Notes under the pieces: generated by a model
Database searches by the model: none
Told to the model about the DNA's origin: nothing
Seen by the model: only the letters and a program-made list of their open reading frames with translations
Made by a program: the position numbers and the translations under genes
Assembly: GCA_020632655.1 (NCBI GenBank)
Contig: JACKFD010000004.1
Span: 124,001-188,000, forward strand
DNA: 64,000 nt
Source: Spirochaetaceae bacterium
GTDB taxonomy: Bacteria > Myxococcota_A > UBA9160 > UBA4427
Reading direction: 5' to 3'
Shown: positions 25,637 to 33,782 of the stretch, piece by piece
How the letters are laid out: every line of letters starts with the position of its first letter
Position numbering within the stretch: the stretch's first letter is position 1

Positions 25637-27745
25637 TCAGCCCGCGCTCGCCCCCTCGTACCAGATCGGCGAGGTCCAGAGCCGCTCCTGGATCTGCTTC
25701 GGAACGGACGGGTCCTCGCAGCCCGACGGCCGCTCGTCCGCGGGCAGCTCGAGACATTGCAGCTGGTTCCATCGGCAGCTCGGGTTCTCGAGCACGCGCA
25801 CGTAGTAGACGGCGCGCTGGTCGGGATCGAAGTCGGGATCGGTCCAGACGCTGCAGAGCGCATCGTGCCCCGGGCCTCGGGGCTCGCAGGTAGCGAGGTC
25901 GACGCCGGCGTCGTTCGCGCCGCCAGCGACGTCGAAGACCGCCTGATGGAAGTGGCCTTCGTCGTCGACCCAGCCCTTCACGATCTGCGCCCGCTGGAGC
26001 TCCGTCCCGGGATGCCCGGGCGTCCCCGGGTCGCGCATCGCACTCACGACGAAGCTCGGCGCGACCGCGCCCTCCGGCCGCGGCGGCAGGTCCGCGCCCA
26101 TCGGCACGCCGCCCGCATAGCCCGCCTCGACGAGCGACGCCGACGCACAGAGGTCTTCCGGATAGCCCCAGCCGCCGAAGAAACGCGCCGTCATGCGCGG
26201 CCCGCTCGTCCCGAAGGTCTCGCGCCGCTTCATCGCGTCGAAGATCGAGTCGCGCGAGTTCTCCTCCGCCCACACCCCGGCGATCCCGCCCGGATTGGAC
26301 GCGAGCGGATTCCGCGCCGGCGGACCGTTCCCGCTCGCGACGAGCCGTCGCTCGGGGCTCGCGTCCTCGTTCCCGCTCCAGCCCGAGTAGGAATACTCCT
26401 CGACGTCGCCCGGGTTGGCGTTGTGCTGGTCCGTCGCGGCGAGGATGCCGAGCTTGTAGGGGTTGACGCCGATCCGCGCCTGCTCGCGCTGGCCCTCGAG
26501 CAGCGCATAACGGACGTAGTCACGACGGGAGACGCAGCCGAGGCCCGCGAGCGCGCCGACCCCCGTCCCTTCCTCGCAATCCTCGACCTCCGGCCCGCGC
26601 CACTCCTCGAAGTCGCAGAACTCGTCGGGCTCGCCGAGGACGCGGTACATCCCGTTGCGGCACTCGGAGTCGCCCTTGATCTGGGAGATCTCGACGAGCC
26701 GCTCGAGATCGGCACGAAGCAGCGCTCGGGAGCGTTGCTCGTCGATCGGAAGGTCACGGCCAGTCACTTCGAACATCCGGCCGTTCGAGAGATTCGAGTT
26801 GTGCGGGATCGTCAGGACGTCGCAGCGTCCGCCGGCATCGACGCACTCCGTGCGCAGCCCGCGCCAGAGATCGTAGACGTCGGGCACGTCGACCCAGGGC
26901 ATCGGCGACGACGGCACGTCGGCGTTCCGGAAGATCACGTTGTGATGGACCTTCGCCATGCCGGGGGTCGCCGTGTACTCGTAGGCGGGGAAGGTCGTGA
27001 GGGCGCAGCGCTCGCTGCGGTCGTAGTAGCGCTCGGCGGCCTCGAGCTGCTCCGTCCAGACGCTTCGCATCGCCGCTCGGCAGGCCTCCCCGTCCTCGCC
27101 GCAGAGCGCCGGGTTGCGCATGGGGATCAGCCGTCGTTCGTCGGCACTCGCCTGGATGCCGCGGATGCGGATGCCGAAGGCGCCGAAGGGCGAGGGGGGC
27201 ATGTCGACCTCGCCGCGGAAGAGCCGACAGCCGTCGCTCTCGTAGAGCGCGGACCCCGGCCGGCTGCAGAGCGCGACCTCGCCCTGGAACGAGGCGTGGT
27301 CCGTGAGCGCGACGAAGTCGAGCGGGCGCTCGAGCTGGATCGGGCGCGTCGGCCGGCCGGCGGCGTCGAGCGGAGCGAGCCGGATCTCCTCGCCGCGCGC
27401 GAAGCGATAGATCTCGTCGGGACCGCCGCGCACGTCCCAGATGAATGCGTCGGCCGAGAGATCGGAGTGCACGTGCAGCTCCCCCCAGAAGGCCTGGCGC
27501 AGCGGGTCACGATCGGCGCAGGGGACGCGCTCCTCGGAGTAGGCGAGACCCGAGGGCGCGAGCGCGGAGCGGGACCCTCCGCCCGAGGTCGTCGACGCCG
27601 CGCCGGGCTCCCGTCCGGCGGGCTCGCAGGCGAGCGCGAGCAGCGCGAACGCGAGACCGATCGCGACGAGGACGGAGCGGCGACGCGATCCCCACCCGGG
27701 AGCGGTCGTTCGTCCATCGAAGGTGTCGGGCGGGCGGGGCGTCAT
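25637..27745 (-). CDS. DUF3604 (PHP-like) lipoprotein, possible metal-dependent hydrolase
   Basis: 702 aa with GGAGGT upstream. The N-terminus (SVLVAIGLAFALLALACEPA) is a lipoprotein signal with lipobox LALAC. FWGELHVHSDLSADAFIWDV carries the HxH of a PHP/amidohydrolase-like site; LDFVALTDHASFQGEVALC and CDVLTIPHNSNLSNGRM follow, typical of DUF3604. Later, GILAATDQHNANPGDVEEY, TFGTSGPRMTARFFGGW and CSVWTDPDFDPDQRAVYYVR complete the family. The enzymatic role is uncertain, although the family is often linked to envelope or alkyl-chain degradation loci. It starts 30 bases after the hydratase gene, so it may be the last gene of the hsa-type operon. Confidence 0.85.
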   Translation of the reverse strand: MTPRPPDTFDGRTTAPGWGSRRRSVLVAIGLAFALLALACEPAGREPGAASTTSGGGSRSALAPSGLAYSEERVPCADRDPLRQAFWGELHVHSDLSADAFIWDVRGGPDEIYRFARGEEIRLAPLDAAGRPTRPIQLERPLDFVALTDHASFQGEVALCSRPGSALYESDGCRLFRGEVDMPPSPFGAFGIRIRGIQASADERRLIPMRNPALCGEDGEACRAAMRSVWTEQLEAAERYYDRSERCALTTFPAYEYTATPGMAKVHHNVIFRNADVPSSPMPWVDVPDVYDLWRGLRTECVDAGGRCDVLTIPHNSNLSNGRMFEVTGRDLPIDEQRSRALLRADLERLVEISQIKGDSECRNGMYRVLGEPDEFCDFEEWRGPEVEDCEEGTGVGALAGLGCVSRRDYVRYALLEGQREQARIGVNPYKLGILAATDQHNANPGDVEEYSYSGWSGNEDASPERRLVASGNGPPARNPLASNPGGIAGVWAEENSRDSIFDAMKRRETFGTSGPRMTARFFGGWGYPEDLCASASLVEAGYAGGVPMGADLPPRPEGAVAPSFVVSAMRDPGTPGHPGTELQRAQIVKGWVDDEGHFHQAVFDVAGGANDAGVDLATCEPRGPGHDALCSVWTDPDFDPDQRAVYYVRVLENPSCRWNQLQCLELPADERPSGCEDPSVPKQIQERLWTSPIWYEGASAG

Positions 27746-27775
27746 CGGACCTCCGGTTCTCGTTCGGCCTGTCGT

Positions 27776-28561
27776 TCAGACGAAGCGCACGTCGACGTGG
27801 CCCAGACCGTCGAAGTCGGCGCGCACGACGCTGCCCGGGCGGACGGGCACGGCGCGCGTGCAGGAGCCCGGCAGGATCACGTGCCCCGCCTCGAGCCCGA
27901 CGTCGAAGGCGCCGACCGTCCGGGCGAGCCACGCGACGGAGGTGACCGGATTGCCGAGCACGGCGGCCGCCGTCCCGGTCTCGACGATCTCGCCATCGAC
28001 GCGGAGTGCGGCGCCGATGCCACGCACGTCGATCTGGTCGAGGCGGAGCGGCCGGCCGCCGAGCACGACCCGCGCCGAGGAGGCGTTGTCCGCGATCGTG
28101 TCGACGATGCCGATCTTCCAGTCGGCGATCCGGCTGTCGATGATCTCGATCGAAGGCAGGATGTACTCGGTCGCGCGGATCACGTCGGCGGCGTTGCAGC
28201 CCTGCTTCGGCAAGGGCGCCCCGAGCACGAAGGCGACCTCGATCTCGACCCGCGGCTGGAGCAGCTCCGCCGTCGCGACCTCGAAGCCCTCGAAGACGAA
28301 CATGTCGTCGAGCAGATGGCCGTAGTCCGGCTCGTGCACGCCCATCATGTCCTGCATGGCGCGGGAGGAGAGCCCGACCTTGTGGCCGCGGATCGTGGCG
28401 CCGGCCTCGAGCCTTCGCTCGATGTTCGTGCGCTGGATCGCGTAGGCGTCGGCGATCCCGATCTCGGGCCATCGCCCGGCGAGCGGCGCGATCGCCTTGC
28501 GCGAGTCCTCGGCCTCGCGCAGCGCGCGCGCGACCTCTTCGCGAAGAGAGCTGCTGATCAT
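27776..28561 (-). CDS. hsaE: 2-hydroxyhexa-2,4-dienoate / 2-keto-4-pentenoate hydratase
   Basis: 261 aa from ATG 28561, preceded by AAGGAGAT. Hydratase motifs: DAYAIQRTNIERRLEAGATI, GHKVGLSSRAMQDMMGVHEP, then LLQPRVEIEVAFVLGAPLP with the acidic metal ligands, RATEYILPSIEIIDSRIADW, and AGHVILPGSCTRAVPVRPG. It is a metal-dependent hydratase of the MhpD/BphH/HsaE group. In the steroid pathway it adds water to 2-hydroxyhexa-2,4-dienoate to give 4-hydroxy-2-oxohexanoate. It lies directly downstream of the meta-cleavage hydrolase and aldolase genes, which supports this role. Confidence 0.88.
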   Translation of the reverse strand: MISSSLREEVARALREAEDSRKAIAPLAGRWPEIGIADAYAIQRTNIERRLEAGATIRGHKVGLSSRAMQDMMGVHEPDYGHLLDDMFVFEGFEVATAELLQPRVEIEVAFVLGAPLPKQGCNAADVIRATEYILPSIEIIDSRIADWKIGIVDTIADNASSARVVLGGRPLRLDQIDVRGIGAALRVDGEIVETGTAAAVLGNPVTSVAWLARTVGAFDVGLEAGHVILPGSCTRAVPVRPGSVVRADFDGLGHVDVRFV

Positions 28562-28669
28562 CGGATCTCCTTGCCGCGCGGCCGGCGGCGCTCGGGCCGA
28601 CCGCCGCGTGTCACACATCCGGTCGGCTCGCTCACGCGCGCCTCCGTCTCGTCTTCCCAGGGACCGGCG

Positions 28670-29539
28670 TCAAGAGGCCGACAGGAAGTCGATCGAGAGG
28701 CGCTCGAACTCGCGCGCGTGCTCGAGCTGCGCCCAATGTCCACATTTCGGGAAGACGTGCAGGCGCGCGTCCTGCATCCGCTGCAGCGCGAAGAGCGCCC
28801 CGTCGAGCGGCAGCACCCGGTCGTCGCGGCCCCAGATGAGGAGGGTCGGATGCTCGATGCGCTCGATGTCGCGCCAGACCTCGCCCTTGCGGCGCTCTTC
28901 CGCGGTCGGCCCCATCACGGTCGTCAGGAAGTGGACCATGCCCTTCAGGACCGAGGGCTCCGTCGCGACCTCGAAGCGCTCCTCGATCAGCTCCTCCGTA
29001 ATGAGGGTCTGGTCGTAGACCATGATGCGCACGAAGGCCTCGAGCTTCTCGCGGGTCGGGCCGGGCGGAGCGAGCCAGCTCGCGAGGATCTTGAGGCCCT
29101 CGCTCGGCTGGGGCGAGAGGACGGGCACGCAGGAGTTGCCCGGCCCCATCAGGACGAGACGGCTCGCGCGGTCGGGGTAGTCGAGCGCGAAGCGAAGCGA
29201 CGTGCCGCCACCGAGGGAGTTGCCGACGAAGTGGGCACGCGGGACGTCGAGCTCGTCGAGCAGGTCGCGGATCGCGCGCGCGGCGACGACGTTGAACTGC
29301 TCCTTCGGCTCGGGCTTGTCCGAGAGCCCGAATTGCGGCTGGTCGACGAGCAGCACGCGGAAGCGCGACGCGAAGGCCGGCACGTTCTGCTTGAAGTTGC
29401 TCCAGCCCGTCGCCCCCGGACCGCCACCGTGCAGCAGCACGACGACGTCGCCCTCGCCCGCGTCGTTGTAGTGCAGGCGCAGATCGCCGAGCTGGGCGAA
29501 GCGGCTCGTGTCCTCGAAGGTCCAGGTGCGGGTGGTCAT
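28670..29539 (-). CDS. hsaD: Meta-cleavage product alpha/beta hydrolase (HsaD/BphD-like)
   Basis: 289 aa with AGGAAGG upstream. Alpha/beta-hydrolase: LLHGGGPGATGWSNF forms the oxyanion region, FVGNSLGGGTSLRFALDYPD holds the nucleophile Ser, LLIWGRDDRVLPLDGA the acid Asp, and KCGHWAQLEHAREFERL the His. The HGGGPGATGW and GNSLGGG patterns are those of C-C hydrolases such as BphD and HsaD. It would cleave the C-C bond of the ring-opened product (4,9-DSHA in the steroid pathway), releasing the dienoate and the remaining ring fragment. The preceding gene is the aldolase and the following one the hydratase. Confidence 0.92.
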   Translation of the reverse strand: MTTRTWTFEDTSRFAQLGDLRLHYNDAGEGDVVVLLHGGGPGATGWSNFKQNVPAFASRFRVLLVDQPQFGLSDKPEPKEQFNVVAARAIRDLLDELDVPRAHFVGNSLGGGTSLRFALDYPDRASRLVLMGPGNSCVPVLSPQPSEGLKILASWLAPPGPTREKLEAFVRIMVYDQTLITEELIEERFEVATEPSVLKGMVHFLTTVMGPTAEERRKGEVWRDIERIEHPTLLIWGRDDRVLPLDGALFALQRMQDARLHVFPKCGHWAQLEHAREFERLSIDFLSAS

Positions 29540-29593
29540 GCGGTTCCTTCCTGGGTGCGGTCCGGCGTGCGCTCCGGGGTGGATCGGAGACGC

Positions 29594-30628
29594 TCAGTGC
29601 GACGTCGAAGCGTCGCGCTCGAGCTCACGCGCGATGTCGATCAGCTGGTCTTCCTGACCCCCGACGAGCTTGCGCTCGCCCGCTCGGATCAGGATCTCGA
29701 CGGGCGACACACCGAAGCGTTCGCCCTGCGTGAAGGCGTGCTTGAGGAAGCTCGAATAGACGCCGGCGTAGCCCATCGTGAGCGAGAGGCGGTCGACGAC
29801 GCACTCCTCGGGCATCACGGGCCGCACGACGTCTTCGGCCGCGTCCATGATCCGCATCGGGTCGATGCCGGTCCGGTAGCCGAGGCGCGTCAGGACCGCG
29901 ACGAGTGCTTCGACCGGCGCGTTGCCCGCGCCGGCGCCGAAGCCGCGCGTCGATCCATCGACCTGGACCGCGCCCGCCCGGATCGCGTGCAGGCTGTTCG
30001 CGACCGCGAGCGAGAGGTTCTGATGCCCGTGGAAGCCGACCTGCGCATCGGCTCCGAGCTCGTCGACGAGCGCCGCCACCCGATCCCCCGCGTCCTCGAG
30101 GATCATCGCCCCGGCCGAGTCGACGACGTAGACGCATTGGCAGCCCGCGTCCGCCATGATCCGCGCCTGGGCGGCGAGGCGCACCGGCGAGACCGAGTGC
30201 GCCATCATCAGGAAGCCCACCGTCTCGAGGCCGAGCTCCCGCGCGAGACCGAAGTGCTGGACCGAGACGTCGGCCTCCGTGCAATGGGTCGCGATCCGGA
30301 TGATGCGCACGCCGAGATCCGCGGCCGCCGCGATGTCGTCCTTCACGGCCACGCCCGGCAGCATCAGCGCCGCGATCTTCGCCTGCCGTGCGTGCTCGAC
30401 CGCCGTCGCGATCAGCTTCCGCTCGTCGACGGCGCTCCGCCCGTAGGCGAAGGAGGAGCCCGAGAGCCCGTCGCCGTGGCTCACCTCGATCACGGGCACG
30501 CCCGCGCCGTCGAGGGCCGTCACGACCCGTGCGACCTCGTCCGTCGTGAAGGCGTGGCGCTTGGGATGGGAGCCGTCGCGCAGGGAGGAGTCCGTGATCC
30601 GGACGTCGAGGGATTCGGAGAAGGGCAC
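29594..30628 (-). CDS. hsaF: 4-hydroxy-2-oxovalerate-type aldolase
   Basis: 344 aa from a GTG start; the ribosome site GGGGAGGTAG overlaps the end of the upstream dehydrogenase gene. RITDSSLRDGSHPKRHAF is the N-terminal catalytic and metal motif of DRE-TIM aldolases. GVPVIEVSHGDGLSGSSFAY, ADVSVQHFGLARELGLETVG and AQVGFHGHQNLSLAVANSL with the HxH metal ligands follow. It cleaves 4-hydroxy-2-oxoacids to pyruvate and an aldehyde and forms a channelling complex with the acylating aldehyde dehydrogenase, whose gene is directly upstream (3 bases). This supports a BphI/HsaF role. Confidence 0.94.
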   Translation of the reverse strand: MPFSESLDVRITDSSLRDGSHPKRHAFTTDEVARVVTALDGAGVPVIEVSHGDGLSGSSFAYGRSAVDERKLIATAVEHARQAKIAALMLPGVAVKDDIAAAADLGVRIIRIATHCTEADVSVQHFGLARELGLETVGFLMMAHSVSPVRLAAQARIMADAGCQCVYVVDSAGAMILEDAGDRVAALVDELGADAQVGFHGHQNLSLAVANSLHAIRAGAVQVDGSTRGFGAGAGNAPVEALVAVLTRLGYRTGIDPMRIMDAAEDVVRPVMPEECVVDRLSLTMGYAGVYSSFLKHAFTQGERFGVSPVEILIRAGERKLVGGQEDQLIDIARELERDASTSH

Positions 30629-30631
30629 GAG

Positions 30632-31510
30632 CTACCTCCCCGCGCCGAGCGCGAGGCGCTCGCCGACGCGGACGGCCGCTGCGGTGATGATGTCGAGGTT
30701 GCCCGCATAACGCGGCAGGAAGTCGCCGGCGCCCTCGATCTCGAGCAGGACCTCGACCCGGTCCGCGGCGAATTGCGGCTCGGCGAGCAGGCGATAGCCC
30801 GGCACGTACTCCTGCACCTCCTTGACGCGTTCGTGGATCGAGGTCGCGACCGCGCCGCGATCGGCGTCGGGCGGCAGGCTGCAGAAGACCGTGTTGCGCA
30901 TGATCATCGGCGGGTCGGCGGGGTTCAGCACGATGATCGCCTTGCCGCGACGGGCGCCGCCCAGGACCTCGAGGGCATGGGAGGTCGTCCGGGTGAACTC
31001 GTCGATGTTCGCGCGGGTGCCGGGGCCGGCGGAGACCGAGGCGATGCTCGCGACGATCTCGGCGTACTCGACGCTCGCGACGCGCGAGACGGCGTGCACG
31101 ATCGGCGTCGTCGCCTGACCACCGCAGGTGACCAGGTTGACGTTCGGCTCGTCGTGCAGGTCCTCGAGGTTGATCGGCGGCACCACGTAGGGGCCGACGG
31201 CGGCGGGCGTCAAGTCGATCGCCTTGATGCCGAGCTCGCGGTAGCGCGGGGCGTTGCGCCGATGGACCGAGGCGGAGGTCGCCTCGAAGATCAGGTCCGG
31301 GCGGTCGTCGCTCCCGAGCAGCGCGTCGATCCCCCGGCTGCTCGTCTCGAGACCGAGCCGGCGCGCCTCCGCGAGGCCTTCGCTCGCGGGATCGATTCCG
31401 ATCATGAAGCGCGGCTCGATGAGCGCCGAGCGACGGAGCTTCACGAGCAGGTCGGTTCCGATGTTCCCGGAGCCGACGATCGCGGCGGACTTCCTGCGCT
31501 CGGCGCTCAA
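30632..31510 (-). CDS. hsaG: Acylating acetaldehyde/propanal dehydrogenase
   Basis: 292 aa. The only suitable start is TTG at 31510, overlapping the TGA of the upstream gene as TTGA. The family's first strand, KSAAIVGSGNIGTDLLVKL, begins 8 residues later, so the length matches BphJ/HsaG. LVTCGGQATTPIVHAVSRV carries the catalytic Cys, VSAGPGTRANIDEFTRTT is typical, and LNPADPPMIMRNTVFC closes the core. It oxidises the aldehyde released by the aldolase to acetyl- or propionyl-CoA with NAD+ and CoA. In steroid degradation this gives propionyl-CoA. Confidence 0.92.
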   Translation of the reverse strand: MSAERRKSAAIVGSGNIGTDLLVKLRRSALIEPRFMIGIDPASEGLAEARRLGLETSSRGIDALLGSDDRPDLIFEATSASVHRRNAPRYRELGIKAIDLTPAAVGPYVVPPINLEDLHDEPNVNLVTCGGQATTPIVHAVSRVASVEYAEIVASIASVSAGPGTRANIDEFTRTTSHALEVLGGARRGKAIIVLNPADPPMIMRNTVFCSLPPDADRGAVATSIHERVKEVQEYVPGYRLLAEPQFAADRVEVLLEIEGAGDFLPRYAGNLDIITAAAVRVGERLALGAGR

Positions 31511-32661
31511 AGCATGCTTCCGGGAGGCGGCGTGCCGCCGAGGGCGTGCGTGCCGTAGATCAGGAGGCCGCGCTCGAAGTCGTTGATCGCATGCACCCGG
31601 GCGGCGTGTACGTCGCGCCACGCGCGCTGGATCGGCTGGTCGAGGAAGAGCGCGCGACCGCCGGCGCTCTCGAAGACGCGGTCGGTCGCGTCGAGGGACG
31701 CGCGCGAGCCGCGGACCTGGTCGCGGCGGATGCGCACGCGCAGCTCGGCGGGAATCTCGCGCCCGGCCTCGGCGTGCTCGAGCAGCTCGTCCATGTTGCG
31801 GCGCAGCTGGAGCCGTGCGGCGTCGAGCTCGCCCGTCGCCTCGGCGAGGCGCACCTGCGAGAAGGGATCCGCCGCCGACTTCTCCCCGCCGTACGACGCG
31901 CGCACGCGCTGCAGGGTGTGCTCGCGGTAGGCGTCGACCGCGCCGACGCCGATCCCGATCGTCGAGGCCGTGATCGCGTTCGCGAAGACCGAGGCGAAGG
32001 GAAGCTGGTAGAGGGGATTCTCGTGCACCCGTGCGCCGCCGAGCAGGCTGGCGGTCGGCTGCGTGCGCCGCGTCGGCACGAAGGCGTCCTCGATCACGAT
32101 GTCGTTGCTGCCCGTGCCCGCGAGGCCGGCGACGTGCCAGACGTCGTCGATCACGTAGTCGTCGCTCGGCACGAGGAAGGTGACGTGGTCGGGGATGCCG
32201 TCGCGCACGACGATGCCGCCGAGCAGGACCCAGGGGCAATGCGCGCAGCCCGACGAGAAGTGCCAGCGACCGCGAAGCCGATAGCCGCCCTCGACCGGCT
32301 CGACGATCCCCGTCGGCGCATAGCTCGACGACGCGAGCGTCGACGCGTCCTCGCCCCAGACCTCGTCCTGGGTCTCGAGCGGGAAGAGCGCGAGCTGCCA
32401 GGCGTGCACGCCGACGACGCCGTAGACCCAGCCCGTCGAGCCGCAGGCCGCGCCCAGCTCGATCGCCGCGTCGTAGAATGCCGTCGGCGACAGCTCGAAA
32501 CCGCCGTATCGCTTCGGCTGCAGCGCGCGGAACAGGCCTGCCGCCTGCAGCTCCTTGATCACGAGCGGCGAGACGTTGCGGTCGAGCTCGGTCTGGCGAG
32601 CCCGCTCGCGCAGCGTCGGGGCGAGGTCGCGCGCCCGCGCGACGAGGGTCCTGGCGTCCAT
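31507..32661 (-). CDS. hsaA: Flavin-dependent monooxygenase oxygenase component (HsaA-like)
   Basis: 384 aa with GGAGG upstream. It has the ACAD-like fold of two-component aromatic hydroxylases: ELDRNVSPLVIKELQAAGLF, LQPKRYGGFELSPTAFYDAA, then CGSTGWVYGVVGVHAWQLAL, YRLRGRWHFSSGCAHCPWVL, WHVAGLAGTGSNDIVIEDAF and VPTRRTQPTASLLGG. It has no ACAD catalytic Glu pattern, as expected. HsaA hydroxylates 3-HSA at C4 using FMNH2 supplied by reductase HsaB. No HsaB gene is in the window, so a distant reductase must serve. It lies between hsaC and hsaG in the operon. Confidence 0.9.
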   Translation of the reverse strand: MDARTLVARARDLAPTLRERARQTELDRNVSPLVIKELQAAGLFRALQPKRYGGFELSPTAFYDAAIELGAACGSTGWVYGVVGVHAWQLALFPLETQDEVWGEDASTLASSSYAPTGIVEPVEGGYRLRGRWHFSSGCAHCPWVLLGGIVVRDGIPDHVTFLVPSDDYVIDDVWHVAGLAGTGSNDIVIEDAFVPTRRTQPTASLLGGARVHENPLYQLPFASVFANAITASTIGIGVGAVDAYREHTLQRVRASYGGEKSAADPFSQVRLAEATGELDAARLQLRRNMDELLEHAEAGREIPAELRVRIRRDQVRGSRASLDATDRVFESAGGRALFLDQPIQRAWRDVHAARVHAINDFERGLLIYGTHALGGTPPPGSML

Positions 32662-32699
32662 CTCGAGAGGTCCTCCCTGCAGCCTCAGGCGGGCTGCGG

Positions 32700-33599
32700 C
32701 TACTTGCGGAATCCGACGCTGAAGTCGTGTCCCCAGTCGGAGACCGAGGTGATCTCGGAGGTCGATACGCAGCCGACGTCGAGTCGCACACCGCCGAAGC
32801 CGTACTCGATGTCGAAGCCCGAGGGCGTCTTCATGTAGAACGAGACCATCTTGTCGTTCGTGTGGCGGCCGAGGGTCGCGCTGATCGGCACCTCGCCGCG
32901 CTGGCAGCGGTCGAGCGCGTAGCCGACCTCGTCGAGATCCGGCACCTCGACCATCAGATGTACGAGGCCGGCAGGATGCGGCGCCTGCATCAGCGCGAGC
33001 GAGTGGTGGCGGGGATTGCAGTGGTAGAAGCGGAGCTGCACGCCGCCCGCGCCGTCCTCGTCCGTGCCGAGGCGCATGCGATCGCTCAGCTGGAAGCCGA
33101 GCCGCTCCTCGTAGAAGGCCGTCGTCTCCTGATAGTTGGGCGCCGGCATCACGACGTGTCCGAGGCCCATGTCGCCCGTCACGAAGCCCGCCACGCCCGC
33201 CGGCGAGACGAAACGCGTATTCGCGAGCAGCGGCGAGTGGAAGAGCTCGAGGCGGTTGCCGGAGGGGTCGCGCAGGCGCACGAGGTCGCCGACCCGGCGG
33301 CGGAAGGCCTCACCGGCGCTGGCGCGCTCGCACTCGACACCCGCCGACTCGAGCGATGACACGAGCGCCTCGAGGCTCGCGGCGTCGCGCACCTCCCAGC
33401 CGACGGAGTGGAGATGCTCGCGCTCGCTCGGGATCACGATCATCCGGTAGGGCCGGTCGTCGAGCCGGAGCTGCAGGGACTTGCCGTCGGAGTCGACCGC
33501 CGCGCCGAGCACCTCGGCGCCGAAGCGACGCCAGGCCTCGGACTGGGCGGACTCGATCACGACGTAGCCGAGGGCGACCACGGAGGAGGACAGGGACAT
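32700..33599 (-). CDS. hsaC: Extradiol dioxygenase (HsaC/BphC-like)
   Basis: 299 aa from ATG 33599, with GGAG at a 9-base spacing; an open frame upstream to 33677 covers the promoter and is rejected. Type I two-VOC-domain dioxygenase: predicted Fe(II) ligands are His148 (MGLGHVVMP), His214 (GLVHLMVEV) and Glu265 (GFDIEYGFGG). His199, His246 and Tyr255 are candidate active-site residues. The C-terminal domain holds DPSGNRLELFHSP and YHCNPRHHSLALMQAP. It would open the 3,4-dihydroxylated steroid A ring (3,4-DHSA) next to the two hydroxyls; other catechols are possible. It is the first gene after the promoter at 33627-33655. Confidence 0.92.
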   Translation of the reverse strand: MSLSSSVVALGYVVIESAQSEAWRRFGAEVLGAAVDSDGKSLQLRLDDRPYRMIVIPSEREHLHSVGWEVRDAASLEALVSSLESAGVECERASAGEAFRRRVGDLVRLRDPSGNRLELFHSPLLANTRFVSPAGVAGFVTGDMGLGHVVMPAPNYQETTAFYEERLGFQLSDRMRLGTDEDGAGGVQLRFYHCNPRHHSLALMQAPHPAGLVHLMVEVPDLDEVGYALDRCQRGEVPISATLGRHTNDKMVSFYMKTPSGFDIEYGFGGVRLDVGCVSTSEITSVSDWGHDFSVGFRK

Positions 33600-33626
33600 G
33601 GTTCGGTACTCCATTTTTCGCAGCCG

Positions 33627-33655
33627 ATTATCATGATCTCTACGGAAATGGTCAA
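33627..33655 (-). promoter_or_regulatory. Sigma70-type promoter of the hsa-type operon
   Basis: On the minus strand TTGACC (33655-33650), a 17-base spacer and GATAAT (33632-33627) form a near-consensus promoter, with hsaC's ATG about 28 bases downstream. The surrounding 80 bases are strikingly AT-rich for this genome. Half-palindromes lie over it: GATTAT (33626-33631) and ATAATC (33658-33663), and TCAAT (33652-33656) with ATTGA (33666-33670). These could be operator sites for a repressor such as a TetR/KstR-like or Lrp-type regulator, but which protein binds is not known. Confidence 0.72.
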
Positions 33656-33693
33656 TCATAATCTTATTGATCGCCAAAAAACGTAGACCCCCT

Positions 33694-33724
33694 CCTCGTC
33701 GGCAGACAGGACGCCGACCCGAGG
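33694..33724 (-). terminator. Possible terminator after the Lrp pair
   Basis: On the minus strand GTCGGC (33718-33713) pairs with GCCGAC (33703-33698) around a 9-base loop. Outer CCTC and GAGG extend the stem across a 2-base bulge. A run of six T follows at 33681-33676, but 12 bases after the stem, which is far for an intrinsic terminator. It may separate the Lrp genes from the hsaC promoter. The remaining bases up to 33782 hold no gene. Confidence 0.35.
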
Positions 33725-33782
33725 GGCACTCTCAGGACCCGCCAGTCCGGGGACACGGCCCGTCCGGCGGACGACGCGCCCG

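Noticed and set aside
25757..31558. A plus-strand open frame of 1933 codons opposite the hsa operon
   Set aside because: It is the mirror of genes with strong family motifs on the minus strand. Its translation is low-complexity (Arg, Asp, Val, Glu-rich) with no domain, as expected for an antisense frame in GC-rich DNA.
33600..33677. A 26-codon N-terminal extension of hsaC
   Set aside because: It covers the promoter boxes and is AT-rich; family alignment and the ribosome site favour 33599.
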